From NCBI GenBank assembly GCA_021397835.1, contig JAJFZO010000028.1, forward strand, positions 2,775,501 through 2,839,500: a stretch of DNA of 64,000 nucleotides. Direction: 5' to 3'. The position numbers and the translations under genes are program-made. Below are positions 39,401 to 49,692 of the stretch, one piece after another. Under the pieces are notes generated by a model. It saw only the letters and a list, made by a program, of their open reading frames with translations. It searched no databases and was not told the origin of the DNA. Position 1 is the first letter of the stretch, and the number at the start of each line of letters is the position of its first letter. Source of the DNA: Moringa oleifera (Eukaryota > Streptophyta > Magnoliopsida > Brassicales > Moringaceae).

Positions 39401-39425
39401 GTGTTTCCTTGCAAAAATACAATGT
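35744..39425 (+). repeat. Paralogous CACTA-derived block, copy 2 (pair of 1-3715)
   Basis: This is a direct-orientation copy of 1-3715. It includes the gene tail, the short repeats at 36610-36930 and the AT-rich noncoding part to about 39425. It lacks the AT/CA microsatellite of copy 1. A 170-bp unit (GCATCACCATTTGCATGATG to CTCGTAGTGGAA) is present once here and twice in copy 1 (3569-3660 and 3744-3832). Confidence 0.8.
36610..36930. repeat. CACTA-like subterminal short repeats, copy 2
   Basis: GTCCATCAT, GATGGACC, TTGTCACTAGTT, GACCAATAATT and GCGATGAA-like motifs recur in both orientations. It is equivalent to 956-1265. Confidence 0.4.
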
Positions 39426-40768
39426 TAGTAAATGAAAGTTGAGAAAATATAACATACCATAAGTTGATTAGAATGATTGTAGGGTTGAACAAAAGTTAAT
39501 GATGTTTTTAAGCAGCTAGATTATTGCATCAAAACACAATATAAGCAAATATAAATCAAAAACTACATTAAAAACAAACAAAAAATTACTTGAATTGAGG
39601 AAGGATTGGGTTCCCTAAACCTCATAAAAACACTATCTCTATTACCACTTTTGCCTAGGCTTTTCTTCAATAATTTATCTTATTAATGTTACCAAAATTA
39701 TTGTACAATACGTTAATCATATCGTCAATAAAATTAATAAGTATATATGTTTACAGGTGCAATAGGTTGATTATGGTATAACCTAATGGGATATGTTCAA
39801 TTTTATGTAACATGAAAAAGGTGATGCCAAATGCTTTGGCCTAATTATGTTAGACCCAAGTGGCTAGGTTTAGTCTGATAATAAATTTCAAGGAACCTTA
39901 CAAGAGGTGCTTCTAATAAAAATATTAGGTAGAATTTTTATCATGACTTTTGCTACTTGTTACATATTAAGGATGTTTATTGAATATCACAAAATGAGTG
40001 CTAAATTTGAATGTAAATAATGATGTAAAAAAATACATTGCTGTGTTTGATGTATTGCTAGGAGTGAAGGATTATTTTTTTATTTTTATCGATAATTTTT
40101 TTTCTTAATTATACAGCAAAAAAAATCTTGGATATAAATTCTATTTTAACAATAAAATATTAATAATTTTTTAAAAAATTATCACATAAATTCTTTTGCG
40201 CTTTCTTAGAACATGTGAATAAGAAAGTCATGAACTATGAGATAAAGAATTACAAATTAGAAAAAAAAAATTCAAAACATTCTAAGTGGTTATTTTTTAT
40301 GTTTTCCTTTTATTAGCCTGGTTTCATTCAATTTATAGTATGTATCATGAAGAATAGTACTTTTGTTCTTAACTTTCGACATTTTATCATAGATTCTTGA
40401 TCATTTTGTGTGAGCTTTCAAAATGAGATATTTTCTTACTTTTTATTCTTTATACCATCTTATATATAAAACAACAAAAAATTAGTTACAATTCTTTGGT
40501 TCTTAGCTACCAAAAACTTTAGCAAGTCACTTTTAGCATGTTATGTGATCCTTCTAATTACATGCTCCCTCTGAAATATTTTTTTCTTCTTTTAACATTT
40601 TTTTATTTTTATTACAATTGATGAATATTATTGTTCTAGTTATCGCTAGAACCTCTTCTTAACTCAATCATTTAGAATAATATCTAAGCAACGAGAGATA
40701 ATATCATTTCACAAGAGTTGGCAGAATGCAAGAAGAATATATAAAAGAGACAGCTAAGGAACAACAGC
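39426..40768. other. AT-rich intergenic stretch, nothing recognised
   Basis: No coding sequence, terminal repeat or RNA gene is visible between the paralogous block and the CACTA element. Confidence 0.6.
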
Positions 40769-40771
40769 TTA

Positions 40772-41010
40772 CACTACAAGAAAAATGGGATTACTTCACA
40801 CTGGATAGTTCACAGTTTTAATAAGAACTGTGAATAAAAGTACTTTTATTCACAGTTGTAATAAAACTGTGAACAAAGGATCCTTTTATTCACAGTTGTT
40901 ACTAAAACTGTGAATAAAGGGAAACTTTTGTTCACAGTTGTGCTTGTAACTGTGAACTAAGTGGAAGTTTTATTCACAGTTATGTTTATAACCGTGAACA
41001 AAGGTATGTG
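40772..41010. repeat. Left terminal repeat and subterminal dyads of the CACTA element
   Basis: After the 13-bp terminus, TTCACAGTT and its complement AACTGTGAA alternate from 40808 to 41000, forming small inverted pairs such as TTATTCACAGTT followed by AACTGTGAATAAA. These dyads are the presumed binding sites of the element's DNA-binding protein. Confidence 0.9.
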
Positions 41011-41080
41011 CACCAGAATGAGTTGTTACAGGTCTTCCTTTCTTTTCTGCTTCCGTTTCTTCAACTCCTTCCTGAACCAG

Positions 41081-41503
41081 AATGAGCTGCTGTTTGCCAA
41101 AATCGAGTACATGCAGAAGAGGGTAACTCTATGCTCATAATCCCCTTAAATTTCTAATATGGTAGCATAGTTTAAACAAGCATATTGAGTTTCCATTGAT
41201 TCTACCATTGAAAATCACTTCAGTAGCTTCATGTCTGAATTGGAAAATTAGTGTCCACTTATAATGTCCTACAAATGTTTTCTTTCTGTCTCATTGAAAC
41301 CATTCATGGGTGTCTTGCAGGAAATTAACTTGCATGACAATAACTAGCTTCTCCGAGCAAAGGTACTCTCTCCCTCTTTGTCCCTCTCTTTCTCCTCTGT
41401 TTTTGCATCTTTTTGTGATTTTTTCGATGGCTATATATATAAGTAGATATCTGAGAATAAGAGGAACTAGCAAAACATGAATTTGATGCCAAGAGGAGGT
41501 AAT
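41081..41503 (+). pseudogene. Captured AGAMOUS-clade MADS-box gene fragment (K-box exons)
   Basis: Three exon pieces with introns are recognisable. 41081-41122 reads NELLFAKIEYMQKR after a T-rich acceptor ending CCAG and before a GTAAC donor. 41321-41362 reads EINLHDNN, stop, LLRAK between CTTGCAG and GTACT. 41447-41503 reads ISENKRN, stop, QNMNLMPRGGN. The first two are each exactly 42 bp and carry 14 codons, as do the two short K-box exons of AGAMOUS and SHATTERPROOF-like genes. The K-box mediates dimerisation of these floral-organ regulators. Retained introns (41123-41320 and 41363-41446) show genomic capture. Nonsense codons at 41345-41347 and 41468-41470 are both TAG where the family has Gln. 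The DNA-binding MADS domain is absent. Confidence 0.88.
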
Positions 41504-41814
41504 TAACTGTGAGATATGCTGTAAAGTTAAACCAAACCATTAATTAATTCCAAACGAATTAAGAGGATCCAGATGGAAGTCATGCCCTCTCCAGAAGGTG
41601 ATGAGAACATATATAAAAAGCAAACCCCTCTACTGCCTCACAGCAGTAGAAGGAAAGGGATGCTCACGCACGCCCACCACCACCAAGCCAAAGTTATAGT
41701 CGGCCTTCCTCAGCCCTCCCCCTTCTCTCCCGTGCTTTCTTTTTCTGGTGAAGCTGTGAATCCATGTGCAATTGAATGAAGGAGGCACCAGTGACAGTGA
41801 GTGAGTAAAGTAAC
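41504..41814 (+). other. GC-richer segment of probable host origin
   Basis: This stretch, especially 41570-41770, is much richer in G and C than anything around it and has an open frame starting MEVMPSPEGDENIYKK at 41573 and ending at 41779. I do not recognise the protein. It may be further captured host DNA, perhaps promoter or leader sequence, because it sits between the AGAMOUS-like fragment and the second dyad block. Confidence 0.45.
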
Positions 41815-42066
41815 TAACTTTTGTTCACAGTTCCAGTAGTAACTGTGAACAAAACCCTGAAACTTTTATTCACAGTTACAGCCAGAACTGTGAATAAAGG
41901 TTTTTATTCACAGTTCTGGCTGAAACTGTGAACAAAACCCCATACCTTTTATTCACAGTTACTGCCGTAACTGTGAATAAAGGTTTTTATTCATAGTTCT
42001 GGCAGTAACTGTGAATAAAGCCCTGCATGTTTTATTCACAGTTTCAGCCATAACTGTGAATAAATC
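41815..42066. repeat. Second, internal block of CACTA dyad repeats
   Basis: The same TTATTCACAGTT and AACTGTGAATAAA dyads return here, with units such as TTCACAGTTCTGGC followed by TAACTGTGAATAAA, at least seven times. The block is about 1 kb inside the element, on the far side of the captured host DNA from the left block. This suggests that the captured DNA split a once continuous subterminal region. Confidence 0.9.
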
Positions 42067-42499
42067 TTTGCATCTTTTCCAGAAACATCGCCAAATTAAT
42101 TCATTCATTCATTCTTCTTCTTCAATTACTCAAACATTTCTTCGATTCTTTAGGTAAGAAGTGCACACTGTGAGGACAGCTTCTCCAGGCTGTAGATGTG
42201 CAAACCAAACATTCAATCGGTCCTAGCCATTTACATTGAAGGGATTAAGAATGTGCAGTGTTACTTGCTTTTGGGTTCCATATCTCCTCCCCTTTTTCTG
42301 GTAAGTTATATCTTTTCTCTCGAAATATTATGCTCATCTTTTCTGTTAAAATGCAGAAATTATTGTTCCTTGATTTTTGGCTTTTAGTTTCATTATTGTT
42401 AAGCTCAAATTCGGATGTGGTTGTCCTCCCATTGAGATTCTATATATATGCATGGTTTCATTTTCATCAAGATTTTAGATTTATTTTGAGATTCAAAAT
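42067..42499 (+). other. Presumed leader region of the transposase gene
   Basis: The sequence is CT-rich with TTCTTCTTCAATT and possible splice donors (TTAGGTAAGAAG at 42150, CTGGTAAGTTATA at 42298). It could be the promoter and 5' untranslated exon of the element's first gene. No protein is recognisable. Confidence 0.4.
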
Positions 42500-42910
42500 A
42501 TTTGTTTAGATCCAAGATTTAGATGTATGAGTTCCCGAATGTGGGATGAGAGTTTCGGATTTGGGTGAGAATAGTTTCAAATCTGGGCTGGTGTTCTAGA
42601 TTTAGGCTGATTGTTTCGAATCTGGGGAAGAGGAGTTACAGATCTTGGCTGGAATTCTAGATCTAGGCTGAGTGTTTCAGATCATTGTGAGAGGGGTTCC
42701 AAATCTGGGATGGGGTTCCACATCTAGGCTGAGAGTTTCGGACCTGGGTGAAGGGTTCCAAAATGGGTTGGGGTTCCAGATTGGGTGAGGGGTGAGGGGT
42801 TCTAGATCTGGACTAGAGTTTCCAGATTTGAGTGAAGGGTCTGGGGGTTCCAGGCCTGGCTGAGTGGTTCCAGATTTGGACTAAGGATTCTAGACCTAGG
42901 TGAGGGGTCT
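42500..42910. repeat. G-rich degenerate minisatellite
   Basis: Units built on GGTTCCAGATCTGGGCTGAG, about 20-22 bases long and loosely grouped in threes, repeat across about 400 bases. Variants are GTTTCGGATCTGGGTGAG and TTCTAGATCTAGGCTGAG. The strand is strongly G-rich, unlike the AT-rich surroundings. It lies upstream of the readable transposase exons, probably inside an intron or at the site of the lost 5' coding part. Confidence 0.85.
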
Positions 42911-43804
42911 GAATTAATCTTTTGTCCCCAATTTATAATTACCTTTTTTTCTTTTTATTAGTATCAGCTTTTATGTTTTTTTGTTCTTTTCCAGCTATTG
43001 GCATGGCTCTTCTCCAGCAAATATGACCAAAAAGGAGCTTTGTGGACCTTGATTTAAGTTTGCTTCTCGAGAAATTTTTAATAGCAAGTGAACTATCATG
43101 CAGCCTAAATTAGAGCATGAGATAAATCCTTATCTAAAGTAAAAGGCAAATGAAATACTCATGGTCTAATATTCAGTATTATGTTATAAATAAAGTATTG
43201 AGCAAATAATAGTATTGTATGTAACAATCAAGGAGGAAGAATCTGTAACTTTTTATATTTTTATTTTCAATTCATTTACTTTTTGTTTATATATAAATAC
43301 AAAATTGCATCAATTCACTTGTTCCTATACAAATATTTTTCCAGTATATTGAGTAACTTCACACTATGACATCGAAAAATCAAATGTCACCATAAGAAAG
43401 AAAAAACATCCCAATCGGTATTATTTCTCATGAATAATGGTAGCATGAGAAAAAGTTTTTAATAATACAAAAGAAGTTTAGGATGAGATTTAAATTAATT
43501 ATTATAATTATTGATTGTAACAAATTAAAACATTTCATAACTTATAAATTATAAAGATTTACAAATTTATCTAAAGACTTTATGTGAAATGATGATTGGT
43601 TATTAGTTAAAATATTTTAATAATTTAATTTTATAAGATTTTACAATTATATTTGTATTTTTGTAATGATTATTAAAAATGAAATAGCAATAATACTTAC
43701 AATGATCATCATTAAATAAAAATAAATTTGTAATGATAGTGACCAAATTTGGAAAATTTGTTTCAATAGAGGAGATTATTATATGATCCTCAATTTCTAC
43801 ATAG
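42911..43804. other. Gap where the transposase N-terminal half should be
   Basis: No TNP2 catalytic-domain sequence is readable here or anywhere upstream in the element. The stretch is AT-rich and full of stops. 43802-43804 (TAG) would serve as the splice acceptor for the first readable exon. Confidence 0.55.
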
Positions 43805-45734
43805 GTCTTCTCTAAGGTTCAAAGTTTATCAAATTCTTGGGGGAAGTCGAAAAAACAACATCAACGAAATAATGAAGATGTGATTTCACAATGTTGGAAG
43901 AAGAGATCAATTTTCTTTGACTTACCATACTGGAAGTCCTTACATGTCAGACATGTGCTTGATGTTATGCATATAGAAAAGAATGTATGTGATAGTCTTG
44001 TAGGTACATTGCTTAATATTGCGGGAAAATCAAAGGATGGGGTAGCAGCTAGAATGGATCTACAAGAAATGGGATTAAGGTATGAATTGGTACCACAACA
44101 TCATAATAATCGTACATTTTTACCACCTGCATGCTATACATTGTCGAGAGATGAAAAAAGGAGATTTTGTAAAGTGCTCAGTGAGATTAAGGTGCCAAAT
44201 GGGTATTCTTCAAACATTAGAAATCTTGTTTCTATGGATGACTTGAAGCTATATGGGTTAAAGTCGCATGATTGTCACACTTTAATGCAACAACTCTTAC
44301 CTATTGCTCTACGAGCAGTGTTACCGAAACATGTCAGATATGCTTTAATTAGACTTTGCATGTTCTTCAATTCATTATGCCAAAAGGTGGTAGATATTTC
44401 TAAGTTAGATGACATCCAACGTGAACTTGTGACAACACTATGTGTACTGGAAAAGTACTTTCCTCCCAGTTTCTTTGATGTTATGGTTCATTTAACTGTT
44501 CACCTAGTTAGAGAAGTAAAACTATGTGGTCCTATATATTTGAGGTGGATGTACCCATTTGAAAGATACATGAAGGTGTTAAAGGGTTATGTTCGAAATC
44601 GTAACAGGCCTGAGGGATGTATCGCCGAATCATACATTGCAGAAGAGGCACTAGAATTTTGTGCAGATTATTTATCGAATACAGAGTCTGTTGGGATTCC
44701 TGTAAGGAAGAATGTATTTGATTATTCAACTCAAAATGGAAGACCTTTAGCTGGTGGATGGATTGAACAAGTTTCCCATGATCTTCTTCAACAAGCCCAT
44801 TTATATGTTTTAACGAATACAAGTGAAGTTCAGCCTTACATAAGGTAATATTTATAACTCATTTATTATACCATATCAAAGACAATTTCAATTGTTTACA
44901 TGAATTATTCTTATCATGCAGCGAGCACTTAAACCAGTTAACTGTTGACAATCCCATTAAGTCAAAAAGACGAAAGTGGTTGCATGATGAGCATAATCGC
45001 ACTTTCATCAATTGGTTGCGCACACGGGTAAGTATCTTTACAAGTCCATCGTTAAGTTATATGTGTCCATAATGGTTGATCTAATACATTATTTATTGTA
45101 GGTTGGGTATCAACTTTCGTCGTCTAATCATAATATCTCAGCAACTTTACGATGGATTGCTCATGGCCCTCAAGTCACAGTAATCAAGTATCCTGGATAC
45201 ATCATTAATGGTTGTCGTTTTTACACAAAAGAAAGGGATAACTCAAGAGTGCACCAAAATAGTGGAGTCACTTTAATTGCTAATACCATGCAAATTTCGA
45301 GTGCAAAAGATAAAAATCCAGTATATGGTGACATGGCATTTTATGGGGTAATACAAGAGATATGGGAGCTGGATTACACTTTATTTAGAGTCCCAGTTTT
45401 TAAATGTGATTGGATTGAGAATAGTCATGGTGTTAAAATTAATGATCTAGGAGTTATTCTTGTTGATCTTAATCGGATTGGGCATAAAAATGATCAATTT
45501 ATACTAGCGTCATAAGCGAGACAAGTATTTTATGTTGAAGATCCAATCGATACAAAATGGTCCCTTGTAATGTCAACACCTCGAAAAGACTTTGATGAAG
45601 AAGATGATTTGGGTGACATTAGTCTGGATCATATGCCTTTTTGTAATAATTTACCATCTGTTGATCTCTTCGATCAAATAGACGACAATACAGTTATATA
45701 TGCTAGGGAAGATGGTGAAGGAGTATGGGTTTGA
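43805..45734 (+). pseudogene. CACTA transposase gene, 5'-truncated: TNP2 tail, DUF4218, DUF4216
   Basis: This encodes the C-terminal part of the En/Spm transposase. Exon one (43805-44844) opens VFSKVQSLSNSWGKSKKQHQ, then has KKRSIFFDLPYW and HVRHVLDVMHIEKNVCDSL, the end of the TNP2 domain. DUF4218 follows, with HDCHTLMQQLLPIALRAVLP, FPPSFFDVMVHLTVHL and WMYPFERYMKVLKGYVRN. Exon two (44922-45027) has KWLHDEHNRTFINWLRTR. Exon three (45102-45734) carries DUF4216 (FYGVIQEIWELDY, VFKCDWIEN) and an acidic tail ending in TGA at 45732-45734. Introns are GT-AG and phases join cleanly (AG plus C makes Ser at the first junction). One in-frame TAA at 45513-45515 interrupts ILAS-stop-ARQVFYVED, where CAA (Gln) is expected. 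No ATG starts the frame; GTG at 43880 is not a start. The catalytic N-terminal region is missing. Confidence 0.9.
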
Positions 45735-45889
45735 CTAATATGATAGGTAATGTTAAACTTTGCATATGCCTTATATTTTTTTTTTTTTTGTTGAAGTAAG
45801 TTTTTACATGCTACTTTTCATTGCTTTTAACTTTATATGTTTTTATGAATATGTATTGTTAATTTGCTGGTATTTATCTTGCAGATTTA

Positions 45890-48800
45890 ATGAGTTCATC
45901 AGATCAACCTGATCATGCCTCACAGAAATACAAAAAACGAGGCATTACCACTATGCCTGATGTTATTAAGTGTAGATCAATGGGACAGAAGATATCAGTC
46001 CAATTAAATGAGAAAGGACAGCCAATCGGAAAGCATGGTGCAACGATGAACAGCTATATTGGTGTCATTGTACGACATACAGTGCCTATTACACTTAACA
46101 ATTAGCATGCTGTCCCAGAAGAGTTAAAGAATAAGATTTGGGAAACAATTTCGGTACGTTTTATAAAATATGCAAGTGCTTACATTTAAAATTAAATTAT
46201 ATTCTCATGATTTGTTTTCATTGATTTATGTACATGTGTTTTATAGGGGACATATGACATTGATGTAACTTTGAAAAGGTATGTACTCCAATCTGCTGCA
46301 CAAAAATGGAGGAGCTTCAAAACCATTCTTATGAGGAAATACATCTTGCCTTTTATGGACGACCTAGAATACTTGAGGCTACCACCAGCAGAATATAGAA
46401 GTTTCATAGATTTAGATGTTTGGCATGCATTTGTGAACTCTCGCCTTTCAGAGGAGTTTCAGGTAATACATTAACTAAATATAGATGTTCATTTTTGAAA
46501 CTTTCACTAAAGATTGATTATTTGTTTATATTATAGCGAAAGAGAATTGTTGCAATAGAGAGAAGAAAGAAAAATATATATGATCATCGTCTTGCTCGAA
46601 AAGGATTTGCAGGGTTAGAGATCGAACTTGTAAGTCAATTAATTTTTTTTTTTTGCACAAATTTTTTAACATGTGTTGGATCCATTTTGTTCACTTTAAT
46701 TAACTACATCAAATGTTTTTGTATGATTGCTTGTAGAAGAAGTCATTGGGTACTGAGGAAGAAATTGATCGTGCTACATTATGGAAAGCAGCAAGATGTA
46801 ACAAACAAGGACGTACACAAATGAAGCGACCAAAGAGTGTGCTGAAAGGATTGTACATATTTGATGAGTCTTTACTTTCATTTGATTTGTATTTATTCAA
46901 ATGTCACATTCATGTAACAATTGCATTTTGACTTGTAGGATGAGTTAATGACACAGGAGAGTCAAGGTACATTTAAACCAGTACATGTGAATGATGTCCT
47001 CACAGAAGCTTTAGGCACGCCTGAACATCCTGGTCGTGTTAGAGGTCAGGGATCTGGGGTAACTATAACCTCATATTTTGGGAAGATGAAAACATATATC
47101 GTACCAGTAAATGAAGCACCATATGATAAAGAAGGTTTTATGAACATGATGAAGTGGTTCTCGCAACATAAAGATGTTTTGGATGACATTGTGTTAGATA
47201 AAGTTACTACCCAACTGGACATCATTCAAATGCCATTTCGTTCAAGTAGAGCTAGCAATAACATAGTTGGAATAGATGATAATGAAAAAAGTCCGACATC
47301 GCCTCCTGAACCTTCACTAGTTGGTCCGTCGAAGCCTACATCATGCAGTAGTAAGGTATGTCACATGTTATATTTCTATTTAAGAAAAGAATTAAAGTTT
47401 TAAGACATTAAATTGTGCATTGATTATTCATTGTAGTGTGTACAATGCGATTTGTACATTGATTCTTTGGAGGATATCGTGGCCCATGGATCAGTTTTCA
47501 TAGATACTACTATGAATCAAACTATCCATGGGCATCCTCTGCTTGATGGAGATGTTAGGGTGATAGTGGATGTAGCTATTCGGGGCGATGCTTGTTTGCC
47601 TCGCCCAATAGTAGAGGCAGAAATTTTTACTGTGTTTGAAGTAGTTGGCACACATGTTGCTTGGCCACGAGATTGGGTCATCACACGTGACTGTGAGGTA
47701 TTTTAAATCAAAAGTTGATATTTTTCTAGTTTATTTATTGGATATGACTTCCTAACTATTTTATTTTTAGTCAATGAATGGAGGAAAGATGCAAAAGTTG
47801 CAAGTTAGAAGAGCATCAACATTGGTGAAACAACCATCATTGCAACAATTGTCTTCTATTGGGTTGCCATTATCATTGAAGGTATTGCATGAGCATGTCA
47901 CAAAGGTAATGGATCATGATGGAGTCATCACCATTCCTTTACAAAAAGAGGTATTTGCTAATGAGGGCTCCATATATGTGATGCGAGAAGATATAATACA
48001 ATTTTGTCACATGGAAGAGATAAGCGTTACTATCATTCAAGCTTACATTGCGTACGTGTTTTACTCTTTTATTAGTTTATTGATCTTACAATTATGTCAT
48101 ATTCACATTTACATATGTTTTTTATATTTTCAGTAAACTTTACGAAGATTTGGTTGCACTGGACTTCAATCAAAATATTTTATCTGCTGATCCATCGATG
48201 GTATCAGTTGTGAGCGGTATAAAGATAGAAGATCAAGCTCGTCATATTGCAACTAGATTAGCTCAACCATGTGACGAAGGAGTAGTGATCTTCCCATATA
48301 ACAGCGCGTAAGCATGAACTTAATTTTTTTAATTGCATTAGTTAAATAACTAATAATTTAATTTGCTTAATAATTTAGGCATCATTGGATGTTGGTGATT
48401 GTTGAACCGTGGGCGTTCACATATACAGTTTTTGATCCTCTAGGGCGTGGTTCTCGCACTGAGTTAGACATGCTCATGTCCATGTGAGTTTAATTATTTT
48501 ACACTTACATTAGTATATGTAATTGCAATTTCAAGATTAGTAACTTTTTTCTTTTTTTTTTAGCTCTTTTAGAATGTTTTTCGCAATTGACATGCCATCT
48601 GTTAGCCGACGGAATTGCCAAAGTATTGTTGCTAAGGTATTTATATTATGGATCATATGTTATATTAAATTTTATTATCTTTAGTCATAAAATGTAACAT
48701 CTAAATTATGCTAATGTAGTGTCCACGTCAACCTTCTAACCATGAGTGCGGATATTATGTGATGAAATACATGAGGGATATCATTAACAAACATAACAAT

Positions 48801-49007
48801 GATGCACCATACTCGAAAATAGTAAGTTTTTAAATAATTTGTTTTTATAAAATGTTGTATATAATATTAAAATTATAATTGTACTAACTTTTATATTTTT
48901 TACATGTATAGCTAATGGATATTGATACCTACAGTCAGTCTGAGCTTGATGATATTAGACAAGAGTTGGGGCAATACATATGGAGCATTATATTAGGATT
49001 CAGGTAA
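45890..49007 (+). pseudogene. CACTA accessory gene: Transposase_24, DUF8039, Ulp1-like cysteine protease
   Basis: Twelve exons can be joined in phase: 45890-46153, 46247-46462, 46537-46629, 46737-46852, 46939-47355, 47437-47697, 47771-48051, 48134-48307, 48379-48483, 48564-48636, 48720-48821 and 48912-49007. Exons 1-5 are Transposase_24 (FDID-like YDIDVTLKRYVLQSAAQKW, EALGTPEHPGRVRGQG). Exon 6 is DUF8039 (GHPLLDGDVRVIVDVAI, HVAWPRDWV). Exons 8-12 form a C48 Ulp1/SENP-type protease with His (HHW, 48383-48385), Asp (FDPLG, 48434-48436) and Cys (NHECGYY, 48747-48749) all present, plus Gln in CPRQPS. Two lesions break it: a TAG at 46103-46105 in LNN-stop-HAVPEEL, where Trp is expected, and a one-base loss near 46814 that shifts exon 4. 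ATG at 45890 lies just after a GCAG acceptor. Confidence 0.9.
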
Positions 49008-49684
49008 AAGTGTAGGACTTATATTTTAAATTTTGGAATGCATTATATAGTAGTTAGGAATTGAAAGTATTTACTTTTTAACTTTTAATTTGTAAATTAA
49101 TTTTTCTCTATGTGTTTCATACATAGTTTGAAGGTCACATAGATGAGAATTATGATTCATTATAGTTTCGAAATGGTAATCAATATATGTTATATTGAAG
49201 TGTATTATGATAAAAGAAATGATCATGAATGTACGCTACATTGAAGTAACGGTGGTGTCAAATTGTATTGAGGTATGGTGGTGGTGTAAGATTGCAATAA
49301 AGTGTGTGAATATTATTGAAGTGCTTTTTTGTTTGAAAAGTGGTGGTGGTGTGTTATATTTTATTGAAGTGTGGTAGTACCATTAAAATCATTTGTGATG
49401 GTTTACTTTTAATTATATGCAATATTTTTTATATTTTTAAATTTTATTTTTAAGTAAATAGAAAAATGTGAAATCCTAAGCAAAAAATTTTGATTTTGAA
49501 AAAAAGTAATCAAATAATAATTAAAAATATGAATTATAATTACAAAATTAAGATTATTGAAAATTAAATAATGATGTAATTTTAAATTATTATACGTTAA
49601 AAACAACAATAAATTAAATAGTAATTTAAATTTCTAATTATTTATCAATTTGGTTTTTGTTTTTTTAAAAAATTAATAAATAAA
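49008..49684. other. 3' region of the CACTA element
   Basis: 49140-49380 contains loose repeats of TATTGAAGTG and GGTGGTGGTGT. The remainder is AT-rich noncoding sequence before the right subterminal array. The polyadenylation site of the accessory gene must lie here but no distinct signal stands out. Confidence 0.5.
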
Positions 49685-49692
49685 AACTAATA

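Noticed and set aside
43880..43882. Start codon of the longest open frame in the window
   Set aside because: The codon is GTG, and the frame continues upstream with transposase-like residues (VFSKVQSLSNSW) to a splice acceptor at 43804. It is an internal codon of a truncated gene, not a start.
44532..44822. Minus-strand open frame of 96 codons
   Set aside because: It is the complement shadow of the DUF4218 exon; the plus strand has clear family motifs and correct splice phases.
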